Below, in pieces: positions 25,441 to 34,130 of a stretch of DNA of 40,199 nucleotides. Under the pieces are notes generated by a model. The model did no database searches, was not told where the DNA came from, and was given only the letters and a program-made list of their open reading frames with translations. The translations under genes and the position numbers were made by a program. The stretch's first letter is position 1. Every line of letters begins with the position of its first letter. Origin of the DNA: Promethearchaeia archaeon (GTDB taxonomy: Archaea > Asgardarchaeota > Lokiarchaeia > Sigyniarchaeales > SOKP01); assembly GCA_029856105.1 (NCBI GenBank), contig JAHQWH010000074.1, positions 1 through 40,199 of the forward strand, written 5' to 3'.

Positions 25441-28400
25441 TTAATTCCTCCCAGTTATCATTGCAAATATCTGTTCACCTGTAAAACCGCGAATGTCAAT
25501 GGCAGCACACCTGCAGTTCCCAGCGCACGCTCCACATCCTTTACAGAGTACTGAATTAATATATGCAACTCTACCGAATCGCCTATCATCGATTAATTCA
25601 ATAGCATTATATGCGCAATTATCAATGCACATCCCACATCCAGTGCAACGAGCCATGTCAACCTCTCCAATTTTACCTTCGACCTCGATCTCGTCTTTAG
25701 AGAGAATTGTACAAGCCCTTGCTACAGCTGCGTTAGCTTGAGAAATAGAATCCTCAATTGGTTTTGGACAATGTGCTAATCCTGCCACGAATACGCCTTC
25801 TGTAGCGAAATCTACTGGACGTAATTTAACATGGGCTTCTAAAAAGAAATTATCGTCGTTTAAAGGAACTTTTAGCATCATTGCTAACTCCTCGTTATCC
25901 TCACGTTTTGCTATAATACCCGCACTTAAAACTAAAAGATCGGATTCAATTGTAATTTCTCCCATCTTCGCAGTCTTTAATTTAACTTTTAATACTGAGC
26001 CTTCTGAAATTATTTCAGGAGGTTCATTTTCTTCGTATTTAATGAATATTACTCCTTTTTCTCGCGCCTCACGATAATACTTTTCTTTAAACCCATATGT
26101 TCTTATATCCCTAAATAAAACTACAACTTCAACGTTTGGATTTTTTTGTTTTGCCAAAAGAGCGTTCTTTATAGCTTCAGCACAACACATTTTACTGCAA
26201 TAAGGATGCTCGTCGTTTCTAGAACCAACACACTGGATCATAACTACTGATTTTTTATCGTTAATATCATTAGAAGTGTTTAATAGTTTTTCAAATTCTG
26301 ATTGTAGAATTACTTTGTTATTTTGACCGTATAAAAACTCTGTAGGTTGATATTCTTTGGCTCCCGTAGCTACAAGCACCACTCCGTGCTCAAATTCTGT
26401 TTTCTCTTTCTTTGGACCGTGGATAACTGTAGTTTTAAAATTTCCAATATAACCATCAATAATTTCGATTTCTGCTTGAGTAAAAACACGGATTAATTTG
26501 TTTGAATTGATCTTTTCAATTAGATCTGATACAAATTCTTGAACGTTGCCACCTTCAAGCGTGTTATATATATGTCGAGCAAACCCCCCCAATTCTTTTT
26601 GTTTTTCAACCAAAAACGTCTCATATCCTTGCGTTGCAAAATTAAGTGCAGCAACCATTCCACTAATTCCGCCGCCTACAATTAAAGTTTTTTGCGTTAC
26701 TGGTAATTTTATCCTTTCGATCGCTTCAATATTTCTTGCTTTATTTACAGCCATCCTCACGAGGTCCTTAGCTTTTTCGGTTGCTTTGTCCCACTCGTTC
26801 ATGTGAACCCAGGAACATTGATCTCTGATATTTGCCATTTGAAATAAATACCTATTTAAACCCGCTTCTCTAATTGTTTCTTGAAACAATGGTTCGTGAG
26901 TTCTTGGCGTACAAGAAGCAACAACAACGCGGTTAAGGTGATATTCCTTTATTGTATCTTTTATTATTGTCTGAGTATCTGCCGAACATGTATATAAATT
27001 ATTATCAGCTAAAACTACATTTGGAAGATTATTTGCATATTTGGTAACTTCTGGTACATCTAAAAAGCCCCCTATGTTAATTCCACAGTGACAGATAAAC
27101 ACACCAATTCTGGGCGGTTGCCCTCTTACAAATATCTCCGGAGGAAGCGATTTTTCTTTTATTAATGTACCTTTCTTTTCGTATAAAAGTTGATTAACGC
27201 AACCAGCAGCAGCGCTAGCTTGCGTAACTGTATCTGGAATGTCTTTAGGCGAAGAGAAAGCTCCACATGCAAATATTCCAGGTTTTGATGTTTGTACGGG
27301 GTTAAAAATGTCTGTTATAGCAAAATCATATTCATTTAATTCTACACCGAACTTCTCCGCAAGAAATTTAGCGTCGTTAGGAGGATTTAAGCCAACTGCA
27401 AGGACTACCATGTGATAATATTCTTCTACTACTGTACCATCTTCCGTTTCATATTTAATTCTTAAGTCTTTCGTTTCTGGTACTTCGGTTATTGAAGATA
27501 CACGGCTTCTAATATAGCGAACGCTATATTCTTCTTGTGCCCGAATAATGTATTTATCAAAATCTTTACCATATGCCCTTACATCCATGCTGAAAATCGT
27601 TGGTTGTATTTGATGCATGTGTTCATGGGCAATTACTGCTTCTTTCGCAGTATACATACAACATACTGACGAACAATAGGGCTTTCCTTTACCTGTGTAA
27701 TCACGAGAGCCTACACATTGGAGGAATGCAACTTTTTCGGGGATATCTCCGTCCGAGGGCCGTAATACTCTCCCCGCGTAAGGACCACTAGCACTTAAAA
27801 TTCTTTCAAACTCTATGCTCGTAACTACATTCTTATACTTTCCATACCCATAAAGATTACCTTCTGGTGGGATGTATTCGTCAAACCCAGGAGCCAATAT
27901 TATTGCACCAACATTAATTTCGACTTCTTCGTCTTTTCTATCGTATTCTATAGCTTTTGCTTTGCAAACTCCTTGACAAATTCCACACCCAATACAATAA
28001 TTTTTATCAATAGCAAATACGAGAGGTACTGCTTGAGGATATTTAACTGATGTTGCTGCGTATTTCGCTAAACCTTCATTAAAGACATCAATCGCTTCAA
28101 CAGGACACTCGCGACCACATACTCCACAGCCAGTGCATTTTTCAGGGTTTATATATAACGATTTTTTTAGTACTTTTATCGTAAAATTTCCCGCTTCTCC
28201 TATAACATCTTGAATTTCACAATTAATACTTAAATCTATGTTCTGGTGTCGCCCAGTTTCAACTAACTTAGGACTTACTATACACATCGCACAATCGTTC
28301 GTAGGAAAAGTTTTATCCAACTGTGCCATTACGCCACCAATACTCGTCGTGGATTCAATCAAATAAACTTTATATCCCGAATCAGCTAAGTCTAACGCCG

Positions 28401-28455
28401 CTTGTGAACCCCCAATTCCCGCGCCTACAACCATTACTGCCCCAATCTTTTCCAT
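25441..28455 (-). CDS. hdrA: Full-length double-FAD HdrA
   Basis: A 1004-residue heterodisulfide-reductase A flavoprotein, expected to be the electron-bifurcating subunit. The N-terminal FAD motif is VVGAGIGGSQAALDLADSG, followed by the HdrA cysteine insert TFPTNDCAMCIVSPKL and ferredoxin clusters CTGCGVCGRECPVEAID and CIGCGICQGVCKAKAIE. From about residue 450 a second HdrA-like half begins with IGVFICHCGINIGG, with its own FAD motif VGGGISGMVAALNFATQG. Two C-terminal clusters follow (CTGCGMCIDNCAYNAIE and CKGCGACAGNCRCAAID). It corresponds end to end with the separate 440- and 563-residue proteins upstream. GGTGA lies 9 bases before the ATG. Confidence 0.95.
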   Translation of the reverse strand: MEKIGAVMVVGAGIGGSQAALDLADSGYKVYLIESTTSIGGVMAQLDKTFPTNDCAMCIVSPKLVETGRHQNIDLSINCEIQDVIGEAGNFTIKVLKKSLYINPEKCTGCGVCGRECPVEAIDVFNEGLAKYAATSVKYPQAVPLVFAIDKNYCIGCGICQGVCKAKAIEYDRKDEEVEINVGAIILAPGFDEYIPPEGNLYGYGKYKNVVTSIEFERILSASGPYAGRVLRPSDGDIPEKVAFLQCVGSRDYTGKGKPYCSSVCCMYTAKEAVIAHEHMHQIQPTIFSMDVRAYGKDFDKYIIRAQEEYSVRYIRSRVSSITEVPETKDLRIKYETEDGTVVEEYYHMVVLAVGLNPPNDAKFLAEKFGVELNEYDFAITDIFNPVQTSKPGIFACGAFSSPKDIPDTVTQASAAAGCVNQLLYEKKGTLIKEKSLPPEIFVRGQPPRIGVFICHCGINIGGFLDVPEVTKYANNLPNVVLADNNLYTCSADTQTIIKDTIKEYHLNRVVVASCTPRTHEPLFQETIREAGLNRYLFQMANIRDQCSWVHMNEWDKATEKAKDLVRMAVNKARNIEAIERIKLPVTQKTLIVGGGISGMVAALNFATQGYETFLVEKQKELGGFARHIYNTLEGGNVQEFVSDLIEKINSNKLIRVFTQAEIEIIDGYIGNFKTTVIHGPKKEKTEFEHGVVLVATGAKEYQPTEFLYGQNNKVILQSEFEKLLNTSNDINDKKSVVMIQCVGSRNDEHPYCSKMCCAEAIKNALLAKQKNPNVEVVVLFRDIRTYGFKEKYYREAREKGVIFIKYEENEPPEIISEGSVLKVKLKTAKMGEITIESDLLVLSAGIIAKREDNEELAMMLKVPLNDDNFFLEAHVKLRPVDFATEGVFVAGLAHCPKPIEDSISQANAAVARACTILSKDEIEVEGKIGEVDMARCTGCGMCIDNCAYNAIELIDDRRFGRVAYINSVLCKGCGACAGNCRCAAIDIRGFTGEQIFAMITGRN

Positions 28456-28459
28456 AGTC

Positions 28460-29230
28460 TTATTTCACCCATAACCTCATAAATATTGGTGTATTTCCTT
28501 TAATTTCTTGAAAGTCAACTAAACCGCGAGTTTTTAAAGTTATTACATGCTCTAAAACTATACTCGGATCAATACTTAACTCGACAGCTAAATCTTTTAC
28601 AGAATTCGAATCTTTTTCTAAAGCAACTAAAACTCGGTGCCGTTCAAATTCATCTTTTATCGCTTTATCCATTAAAATGTTAAACCTTTGTTCAATGATT
28701 TGTTCCCCATAGACATTTTCACTTTCAAGTAGGGTTTTTTCTCTTCCTACTAATGCTCGCATCCTGTTACTACCCGCGGCCAATTTTATTGCTTTAAGTT
28801 TATCGAGTATATCTTCGTCGGGTTTTCCTCCACTTAGGGGTGAAGGACCCAATTCTTTAATATGTTTAATGAATTCGGTTACAACCTCACCAAATCTAGT
28901 ACCTTCCGAAGCAGAAACCCAATCTAATCTCACTCTTTTATCAAAGTTAATAGATTTAAGAAATTTTTGGGTCATATCAAATTTGGTTATTGCTTCGTAA
29001 TTTCCTTCAAGATAATGGCAATCTCCGGGGTGACATCCCATTACAAATACTCCATCGATTCCTAATTCAAAAGCGTGAAAAATAAATTTAGGGTCAACTC
29101 GACCGCTACACATAACTCTAATTACTCGCATATTCGTAGGGTATTGAATTCTACTAACACCTGCTAAATCGGCACCAGCATAGGAGCACCAATTACATAA
29201 AAAACCTAAAATTCTGGGTTCAAAACTCAT
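28460..29230 (-). CDS. mvhD: MvhD-like protein with C-terminal winged-helix domain
   Basis: A 256-residue protein. Residues 1 to about 140 are a normal MvhD domain (FLCNWCSYAGADLAGVSRIQYP, VMCSGRVDPKFIF, MGCHPGDCHYLEGN, WVSASEGTRFGE). Residues about 185-256 look like a winged helix: FERHRVLVALEKDSNSVKDLAVELSIDPSIVLEHVITLKTRGLVDF (read in parts), ending in a beta wing. The tail may regulate assembly, bind a partner, or be a structural remnant; DNA binding is not shown. It lies 2 bases after the C-half hdrA and 4 bases before the full-length hdrA, so it probably partners the split HdrA. Confidence 0.9.
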   Translation of the reverse strand: MSFEPRILGFLCNWCSYAGADLAGVSRIQYPTNMRVIRVMCSGRVDPKFIFHAFELGIDGVFVMGCHPGDCHYLEGNYEAITKFDMTQKFLKSINFDKRVRLDWVSASEGTRFGEVVTEFIKHIKELGPSPLSGGKPDEDILDKLKAIKLAAGSNRMRALVGREKTLLESENVYGEQIIEQRFNILMDKAIKDEFERHRVLVALEKDSNSVKDLAVELSIDPSIVLEHVITLKTRGLVDFQEIKGNTPIFMRLWVK

Positions 29231-29232
29231 CT

Positions 29233-30924
29233 TTATTGACCTCCAAAAGCTTCAATTTCAGAAAATATTTGCTCATCTGTAAAATGTCTTATCACAATTG
29301 CTTGATTCGTACATGTTGCAGCACACACTCCGCATCCCTTACATAACGCTTCTATAATTTCAATCTCATCCTCTTCATTTTTGATAATTGCATTAAAAGG
29401 ACAAACTTTGATACATATTTCGCAACCAGTACACAGACTTTTATTATGTTCGGGTAAGTATGATGTTGCTCCATCTACTTCGAGCGACTCATGAGACAAA
29501 ACTCTGCTTGCCCTAGCCGCAGCAGCATATCCTTGAGAGATGGCTTCTGTAATATCTACGGGCCATTTAGCCGATCCACCAATATAGATCCCATCTGTGG
29601 CAAAGTCGTTAGGACGTAGTTTTACATGTGCCTCCAAAAAGAATTTGTTAGCTTCTAAAGGGACCTTTAACATTTGAGCAAGTTCTTTGTTATCGTTATT
29701 TGCAACTAACGGTGTTGATAATACAAGTAAATCATATGGAAGGATCAATTCTTCCCCCATATATTCGTTAAATACTTTTACTTGGTTTTCTTCTACAGTT
29801 GGTACTTTATCAAGACTGTATTTAATAAAGAGAACGCCTTGTTCCCTTGCGTCTCTATAATATTTCTCGTAATCTGTTCCAGGAGTATATAAATCTCTAA
29901 ATAAGATCGTAATATTTGCTTCAGGATTTTTTTCTTTAATAATTAAAGCATTTTTTAAAGCGGTCATGCAACAAACGCTTGAACAGTATGGGCGTTCGTC
30001 AATTCGAGAACCTACGCACTGTATCATTACAAAATTATTTGCTTTTACATCGTTATCTATAAATTTATGTTCCAATTCAAATTGCGTGATTCTTTTTTTA
30101 CCGTCGTACCCATATAAATCGGTAGGCACAAAAAGTGAAGAACCTACAGCAACTATTATAGCCCCTACGGACAATTCAATATTCTTTCCATTTTGTTCTA
30201 CTTCTACCTCAAAATTACCCACAAATCCATCAATATTTTTAACTATGGAAGATGTTAAAACTTGCAAATTTTGAGCTTTTTGAACGTTATTTTTAATTTT
30301 ATCTAAAAGATCTGAAGCGTCTAATTGATGAGGAAAGAGTTTATGAAGCGAATTTAATCTTCCTCCTAATTTATCTTCTTTTTCAATTAAATAAGTTTGA
30401 AATCCTTGCCTGCTTAAATTAAGCGCCGCACTCATTCCAGCGACGCCTCCACCAATTATTAAAGCGGACGGATTAACATTTACCATGATTATATCGAGTG
30501 CTTCAAGTTTTACAGCTTTAGCAGTTCCCATCCTAATTAAATCTTGAGCTTTCTTATAAGCTTCCTCGGGCTGCTTTTGATGTACCCAAGTACATTGATC
30601 GCGAATATTAACAAAGTTAAAGAGATATTTGTTTAAACCCGCTTCGGAAACGCAATCTCGGAATAAGGGTTCGTGAGTTCTTGGCGTACAAGATGCTACA
30701 ACGACGCGATTTAAATCGTGTTCCCCGATTGCCGCCTTAATACTCGCTAAACCGTTCTCTGAACAAGTATATAGGTTATCCTCTGCATAGGCAACATTCG
30801 GAAGACTTTTAGCTTCTTCAGCTAAAGCCTTGCAATCTATCAAACCACCTATATTAGAACCACAGTGGCATACAAATACTCCCACTCTTACATCTTCAAT
30901 ATCTTTCTTTTCTTCTTCTGACAT
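29233..30924 (-). CDS. hdrA: HdrA C-terminal-half protein (QmoB-like)
   Basis: A 563-residue flavoprotein matching the second half of the full-length HdrA. It opens with VGVFVCHCGSNIGGLIDC, then VVASCTPRTHEPLF and WVHQKQPEEAYKKAQDLIRMG. It has an FAD motif IIGGGVAGMSAALNLSRQG and the block QCVGSRIDERPYCSSVCC, and ends with two clusters (CTGCEICIKVCPFNAII and CKGCGVCAATCTNQAIV). With the following MvhD it resembles QmoB split into two chains. It starts 5 bases after the N-half gene. It should assemble with the 440-residue subunit to rebuild a complete HdrA. Confidence 0.92.
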   Translation of the reverse strand: MSEEEKKDIEDVRVGVFVCHCGSNIGGLIDCKALAEEAKSLPNVAYAEDNLYTCSENGLASIKAAIGEHDLNRVVVASCTPRTHEPLFRDCVSEAGLNKYLFNFVNIRDQCTWVHQKQPEEAYKKAQDLIRMGTAKAVKLEALDIIMVNVNPSALIIGGGVAGMSAALNLSRQGFQTYLIEKEDKLGGRLNSLHKLFPHQLDASDLLDKIKNNVQKAQNLQVLTSSIVKNIDGFVGNFEVEVEQNGKNIELSVGAIIVAVGSSLFVPTDLYGYDGKKRITQFELEHKFIDNDVKANNFVMIQCVGSRIDERPYCSSVCCMTALKNALIIKEKNPEANITILFRDLYTPGTDYEKYYRDAREQGVLFIKYSLDKVPTVEENQVKVFNEYMGEELILPYDLLVLSTPLVANNDNKELAQMLKVPLEANKFFLEAHVKLRPNDFATDGIYIGGSAKWPVDITEAISQGYAAAARASRVLSHESLEVDGATSYLPEHNKSLCTGCEICIKVCPFNAIIKNEEDEIEIIEALCKGCGVCAATCTNQAIVIRHFTDEQIFSEIEAFGGQ

Positions 30925-30929
30925 TTTTT

Positions 30930-32252
30930 TTAACCTCCTCTAATTACTTCTGCTGCCTTCGCTGCCGCACCGCTCGCCTCAGAAACAGAGCGCGGTATAT
31001 CCATTGGTTCATGTACGCACCCACAAGTGAAGATACCTTCCTTGCTGGTTTCTGTTGAGTCAAAAGGAGGAGTTTTAATAAAGCTATACTCGTTTAATTC
31101 AATACCTAAAACTTCTGACATTTTCTCAATTCCTTCTGGTGGGATAATACACGTGGCTAAAACTGCTAAGTCTACTTTTAATTCTTTTATTTCTCCATTG
31201 TCCAAATCTTCATACACTATAATCGGATTTTCTTTATTATCGATAGTAATTTGAGCAATTTTACTCTTAATATATTTAATATTATAATCATTTTCGCCCC
31301 TTTGAATAAAAGATTGAAAGCCTTTACCACCTGCTCTTATATCTATATAAAAGACGTACGATTCCAATTCATTATTATGCTCGTAAGCTATCATAGCTTC
31401 TTTAGTTGTATACATACAACAAATTGACGAGCAATACTGTCTACTTCTATCGTTTCGTGAACCGATACATTGCAAATAAGCTATTTTTTTTGGTTTTTCC
31501 CCGTCAGATAGTCTTTTTACATGCCCCTCTTGAGGTCCAGAAGCGCTTAACAATCTTTCGAACTCTAAGGCGGTAACGACATTTCTGTACTTTTGATAAC
31601 CGTAATTTCTTAAAACCTCATTATCAATATCTTCGATCAAATTATACCCCGTAGCAACGATAATAGAACCAACATTAGTCAGTTTAATTTGTTGATCTTG
31701 TTGCTCAAAATCAATTGCTTCCCTTTCACAAACTTTCTCGCAAATTCTACACGCGTTCTTTGTAAACCATAAACAATTATCCTTATCAATCGTCATTATA
31801 GCAGGGACTCCTTGCAAGTAGTACATATAAATAGCTCTCCTTTTTCTTAGCTGACGATCGAATTCATCTATTACTCTCATTGGGCATTTTTCAGTACAAA
31901 CACCGCAATTTATACACTCATCTTCTTTAACGTAGCGTGCACGCTTTAAAATATCGACCGAAAAATTACCGTTCTCCCCCTCCACTTTCTGAACTTCTGA
32001 ATACGAATAGAGCGTAATATTTGGATGTCTATAACATTCTGATAATTTAGGGGCTAATATACAAATCGAACAATCGTTAGTAGGAAATGTTTTATCTAAT
32101 TGGGCCATTCTGCCCCCGATATTTGGTTTCTTTTCTACCATATCTACATGTATTCCCATATCCGCTAAATCTAATGCTGCTTGAATTCCTGCGATCCCGC
32201 CACCGATAACTAAAGCACTCTTTGAGTTTTTTTCCAAATTTCCTTCACTCAT
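30930..32252 (-). CDS. hdrA: HdrA N-terminal-half protein (QmoA-like)
   Basis: A 440-residue flavoprotein equal in extent to residues 1 to about 440 of the full-length HdrA. The FAD motif is VIGGGIAGIQAALDLADMG, and the HdrA cysteine insert TFPTNDCSICILAPKL is intact. A first ferredoxin cluster is clear (CINCGVCTEKCPMRVID). The second is altered: CLWFTKNACRICEKVC in place of CxxCxxC spacing. The block QCIGSRNDRSRQYCSSICCMYTTKE is present, and the C-terminus has GIFTCGCVHEPMDIPRSVSEASGAAAKAA. It starts 30 bases after hdrB. QmoA, a standalone HdrA-like protein of similar size, is the nearest known analogue in architecture. Confidence 0.93.
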   Translation of the reverse strand: MSEGNLEKNSKSALVIGGGIAGIQAALDLADMGIHVDMVEKKPNIGGRMAQLDKTFPTNDCSICILAPKLSECYRHPNITLYSYSEVQKVEGENGNFSVDILKRARYVKEDECINCGVCTEKCPMRVIDEFDRQLRKRRAIYMYYLQGVPAIMTIDKDNCLWFTKNACRICEKVCEREAIDFEQQDQQIKLTNVGSIIVATGYNLIEDIDNEVLRNYGYQKYRNVVTALEFERLLSASGPQEGHVKRLSDGEKPKKIAYLQCIGSRNDRSRQYCSSICCMYTTKEAMIAYEHNNELESYVFYIDIRAGGKGFQSFIQRGENDYNIKYIKSKIAQITIDNKENPIIVYEDLDNGEIKELKVDLAVLATCIIPPEGIEKMSEVLGIELNEYSFIKTPPFDSTETSKEGIFTCGCVHEPMDIPRSVSEASGAAAKAAEVIRGG

Positions 32253-32282
32253 TATTATTTTTAATTTTTATTTTAATTAAGT

Positions 32283-33158
32283 TTAAACATTAAACCCTAT
32301 ACTTTCGAACAATTCCTTTGGTTTAATTCGATGAAAGTTAAATCCTAATTCTTCCGGTTTAAACCCAAATGATAAAGCCATCAACTCAGACAAATAAAAA
32401 ATAGGTATGTTGTATTCTGAATTATTTTTCTTGTTAAGTTCTCTCTGATTAAACTCAAATTGTTGATAACAAGCAGGACATACTACAACAACGCAGTTAG
32501 CGCCTGCTTCATTAATTGCTTTTAATTTGTTATCTATCATTTGCAGAGATAAATCCCTATCCGATTTATCAAGAGGATTTCCACAACACTCCATTTTTAG
32601 TTCATATTCTACTGATTCCGCACCTAATGTCTTAACGATTTCATCTAAAGTTACTGGTTCAAATGGGTCGTCCCATTGAATAACCTCTGAAGGTCTTAAA
32701 TAGTGACATCCGTAATGAATGGCGACCTTAAAACCTTCCAAGGGTATTTCTATATTTTCTTTAACTTTTTCTAGATTTTCATAAAGAACTTGAGCAAAGT
32801 GTTTTACCTCTGTTTTGCCCTCATATGTCTTTCCAATCTTTTTTAAATATTTGTTAACTTTTTGCTTAGCGTCTACATCCTTATTTATAAAATAATTTAC
32901 ACCTTTTAATGTTTCAACGCATCCTGAGCAGAAAGATACGACGCCTCCGTTGTTGTTGCACAAACTTAAATTCCTTGCGCCCAAAGCTAACCAGGTTTCG
33001 TGGTCAATCAGCTCAATCCCAGTAGGATCAGGACAACAACTAAAACCGTCAACATCCCGTAACTCAATACCAAGCTTTTCAAAAACTTTTCTTGAAGATA
33101 CCTCTAAATAGGGTAATCTTGCCGGTATAACGCAACCCAAAAATAAATCGTACGACAT
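32283..33158 (-). CDS. hdrB: Heterodisulfide reductase subunit B (HdrB)
   Basis: A 291-residue protein with the two cysteine-rich CCG domains that hold the non-cubane [4Fe-4S] clusters where a disulfide is reduced. N-terminal landmarks are FLGCVIPARLPYLE, GFSCCPDPTGIE and SFCSGCVETLKG. C-terminal landmarks are HYGCHYLRPSEV, MECCGNPLDKSD and VVVCPACYQQFE. The physiological disulfide is uncertain: CoM-S-S-CoB would imply methanogen-like chemistry, for which nothing else in the window argues. It directly follows hdrC (one base between them) and precedes hdrA. Confidence 0.95.
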   Translation of the reverse strand: MSYDLFLGCVIPARLPYLEVSSRKVFEKLGIELRDVDGFSCCPDPTGIELIDHETWLALGARNLSLCNNNGGVVSFCSGCVETLKGVNYFINKDVDAKQKVNKYLKKIGKTYEGKTEVKHFAQVLYENLEKVKENIEIPLEGFKVAIHYGCHYLRPSEVIQWDDPFEPVTLDEIVKTLGAESVEYELKMECCGNPLDKSDRDLSLQMIDNKLKAINEAGANCVVVVCPACYQQFEFNQRELNKKNNSEYNIPIFYLSELMALSFGFKPEELGFNFHRIKPKELFESIGFNV

Positions 33159-33159
33159 T

Positions 33160-33657
33160 TTATTCGCCCCCCTTCAAGATATTTTTTTCAAAATTAGTCT
33201 CTTTCATTAGAGTTTTAATCTCTTCTACTGACGCAATTTTGATCTCTGGAAGACCTAATTTCTTGCGCCTCGCAACGATCGAATTTGAATAAGGAATGGC
33301 CACTCCAGTATCAAATACTGCTTTACCCTGGGAGTAAAACGCTTCGGGATATTTCTGCTCTTCAAAACATAAGTTTTTTATCAAAGTAAATATCTCCGTT
33401 AATTCTACCTTTTGAGGGCACAACTCAACGCATTTTTGACAAGTCGAACACAACCAAGGGTTAGGATCTTGACTCTCAACTAACTTATCCTTTAACCCTA
33501 ATATTGCCTCTTCAATTATTTTTCTAGGATTGTACTTCCCATTTGTAAGTAAAGCTACAGGACAACCCCCAGAACACGTTGAACATTGATAACAATAACT
33601 TAACGACGCGTTGTGCTTGAGCACTTCGTTTCTAAAATCATAATTTACGACACTCAT
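33160..33657 (-). CDS. hdrC: Heterodisulfide reductase subunit C (HdrC)
   Basis: A 165-residue ferredoxin-like subunit with two [4Fe-4S] motifs, CYQCSTCSGGCPV and CSTCQKCVELCPQ, which carry electrons from HdrA to HdrB. The ATG at 33657 has AGAGG seven bases upstream. It is the first gene of the 12.8-kb minus-strand Hdr-Flx-FrhB cluster. A TATA-like TTTTATAAA lies about 60 bases upstream and an inverted repeat farther upstream. Confidence 0.94.
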   Translation of the reverse strand: MSVVNYDFRNEVLKHNASLSYCYQCSTCSGGCPVALLTNGKYNPRKIIEEAILGLKDKLVESQDPNPWLCSTCQKCVELCPQKVELTEIFTLIKNLCFEEQKYPEAFYSQGKAVFDTGVAIPYSNSIVARRKKLGLPEIKIASVEEIKTLMKETNFEKNILKGGE

Positions 33658-33712
33658 GTCAAAACCTCTTTTTCTAACCTTTTGTGTTTTTTAATGGTCT
33701 AACTAATTTAAG

Positions 33713-33799
33713 TTTTATAAAAAAGAAATATAAGTTAAATTAATTTATTACAATTCAGCACAATTAGATAAATTATAATGGAAAATCGACATTTCCATT
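33713..33799 (-). promoter_or_regulatory. Probable Hdr-cluster promoter and upstream inverted repeat
   Basis: In the 182-base gap before hdrC, TTTTATAAA (about 33714-33722, minus orientation) is a good TATA candidate 60 bases from the ATG. Upstream of it, AATGGAAA (33777-33784) and TTTCCATT (33792-33799) form a perfect 8-bp inverted repeat with a 7-nt spacer. The repeat could be an operator for the cluster or a hairpin ending the transcript of the Cys-rich genes. Confidence 0.45.
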
Positions 33800-33839
33800 C
33801 TAATTTGTTTATAATAATTAAATTGGATTTAATTTTTAA

Positions 33840-34118
33840 TTACTCGAGATGCTTTTGAAGATCTATGTAAATTGGTATCTCTTCGCCCTTCTTCTTAATT
33901 ACAACTCTTAAAAGCCCATCCTCTATAGACGTATTAATTGGTCTTAACTCTTCTTCGGGCGCTTTTGGAGTGGCATCCCCTCCAGGACGTTTCGTTTTTG
34001 TTTTTAAACACGTGTGGTGCTCGTTATAGAGATAACAGTGCGAACAACAAAAGCCTTCAGGCATATATCCCACTATTGAACACTTATCGTAGTTGTCGCA
34101 ATTACAGTTGTTACACAT
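33840..34118 (-). CDS. Eight-cysteine small protein, copy 2
   Basis: A 92-residue protein that I do not recognise. The first 37 residues hold eight cysteines (2, 5, 7, 13, 24, 25, 28, 37) in the pattern CNNCNC, YDKCSIVGY, FCCSHC, HHTC. The remainder is charged and ends in a beta-like GLLRVVIKKKGEEIPIYIDLQ. The cysteines suggest a metal or iron-sulfur site. It is a clear paralogue of the adjacent gene (12 bases apart) and lies on the strand of the Hdr cluster, 182 bases upstream of hdrC. A role with the Hdr machinery is positional inference. Confidence 0.8.
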   Translation of the reverse strand: MCNNCNCDNYDKCSIVGYMPEGFCCSHCYLYNEHHTCLKTKTKRPGGDATPKAPEEELRPINTSIEDGLLRVVIKKKGEEIPIYIDLQKHLE

Positions 34119-34130
34119 AAGCGTTTACCT

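Noticed and set aside
32283..33657. Evidence of methanogenesis from HdrB/HdrC
   Set aside because: No methyl-coenzyme M reductase or CoM/CoB genes are seen; Hdr-like systems occur widely in non-methanogens.
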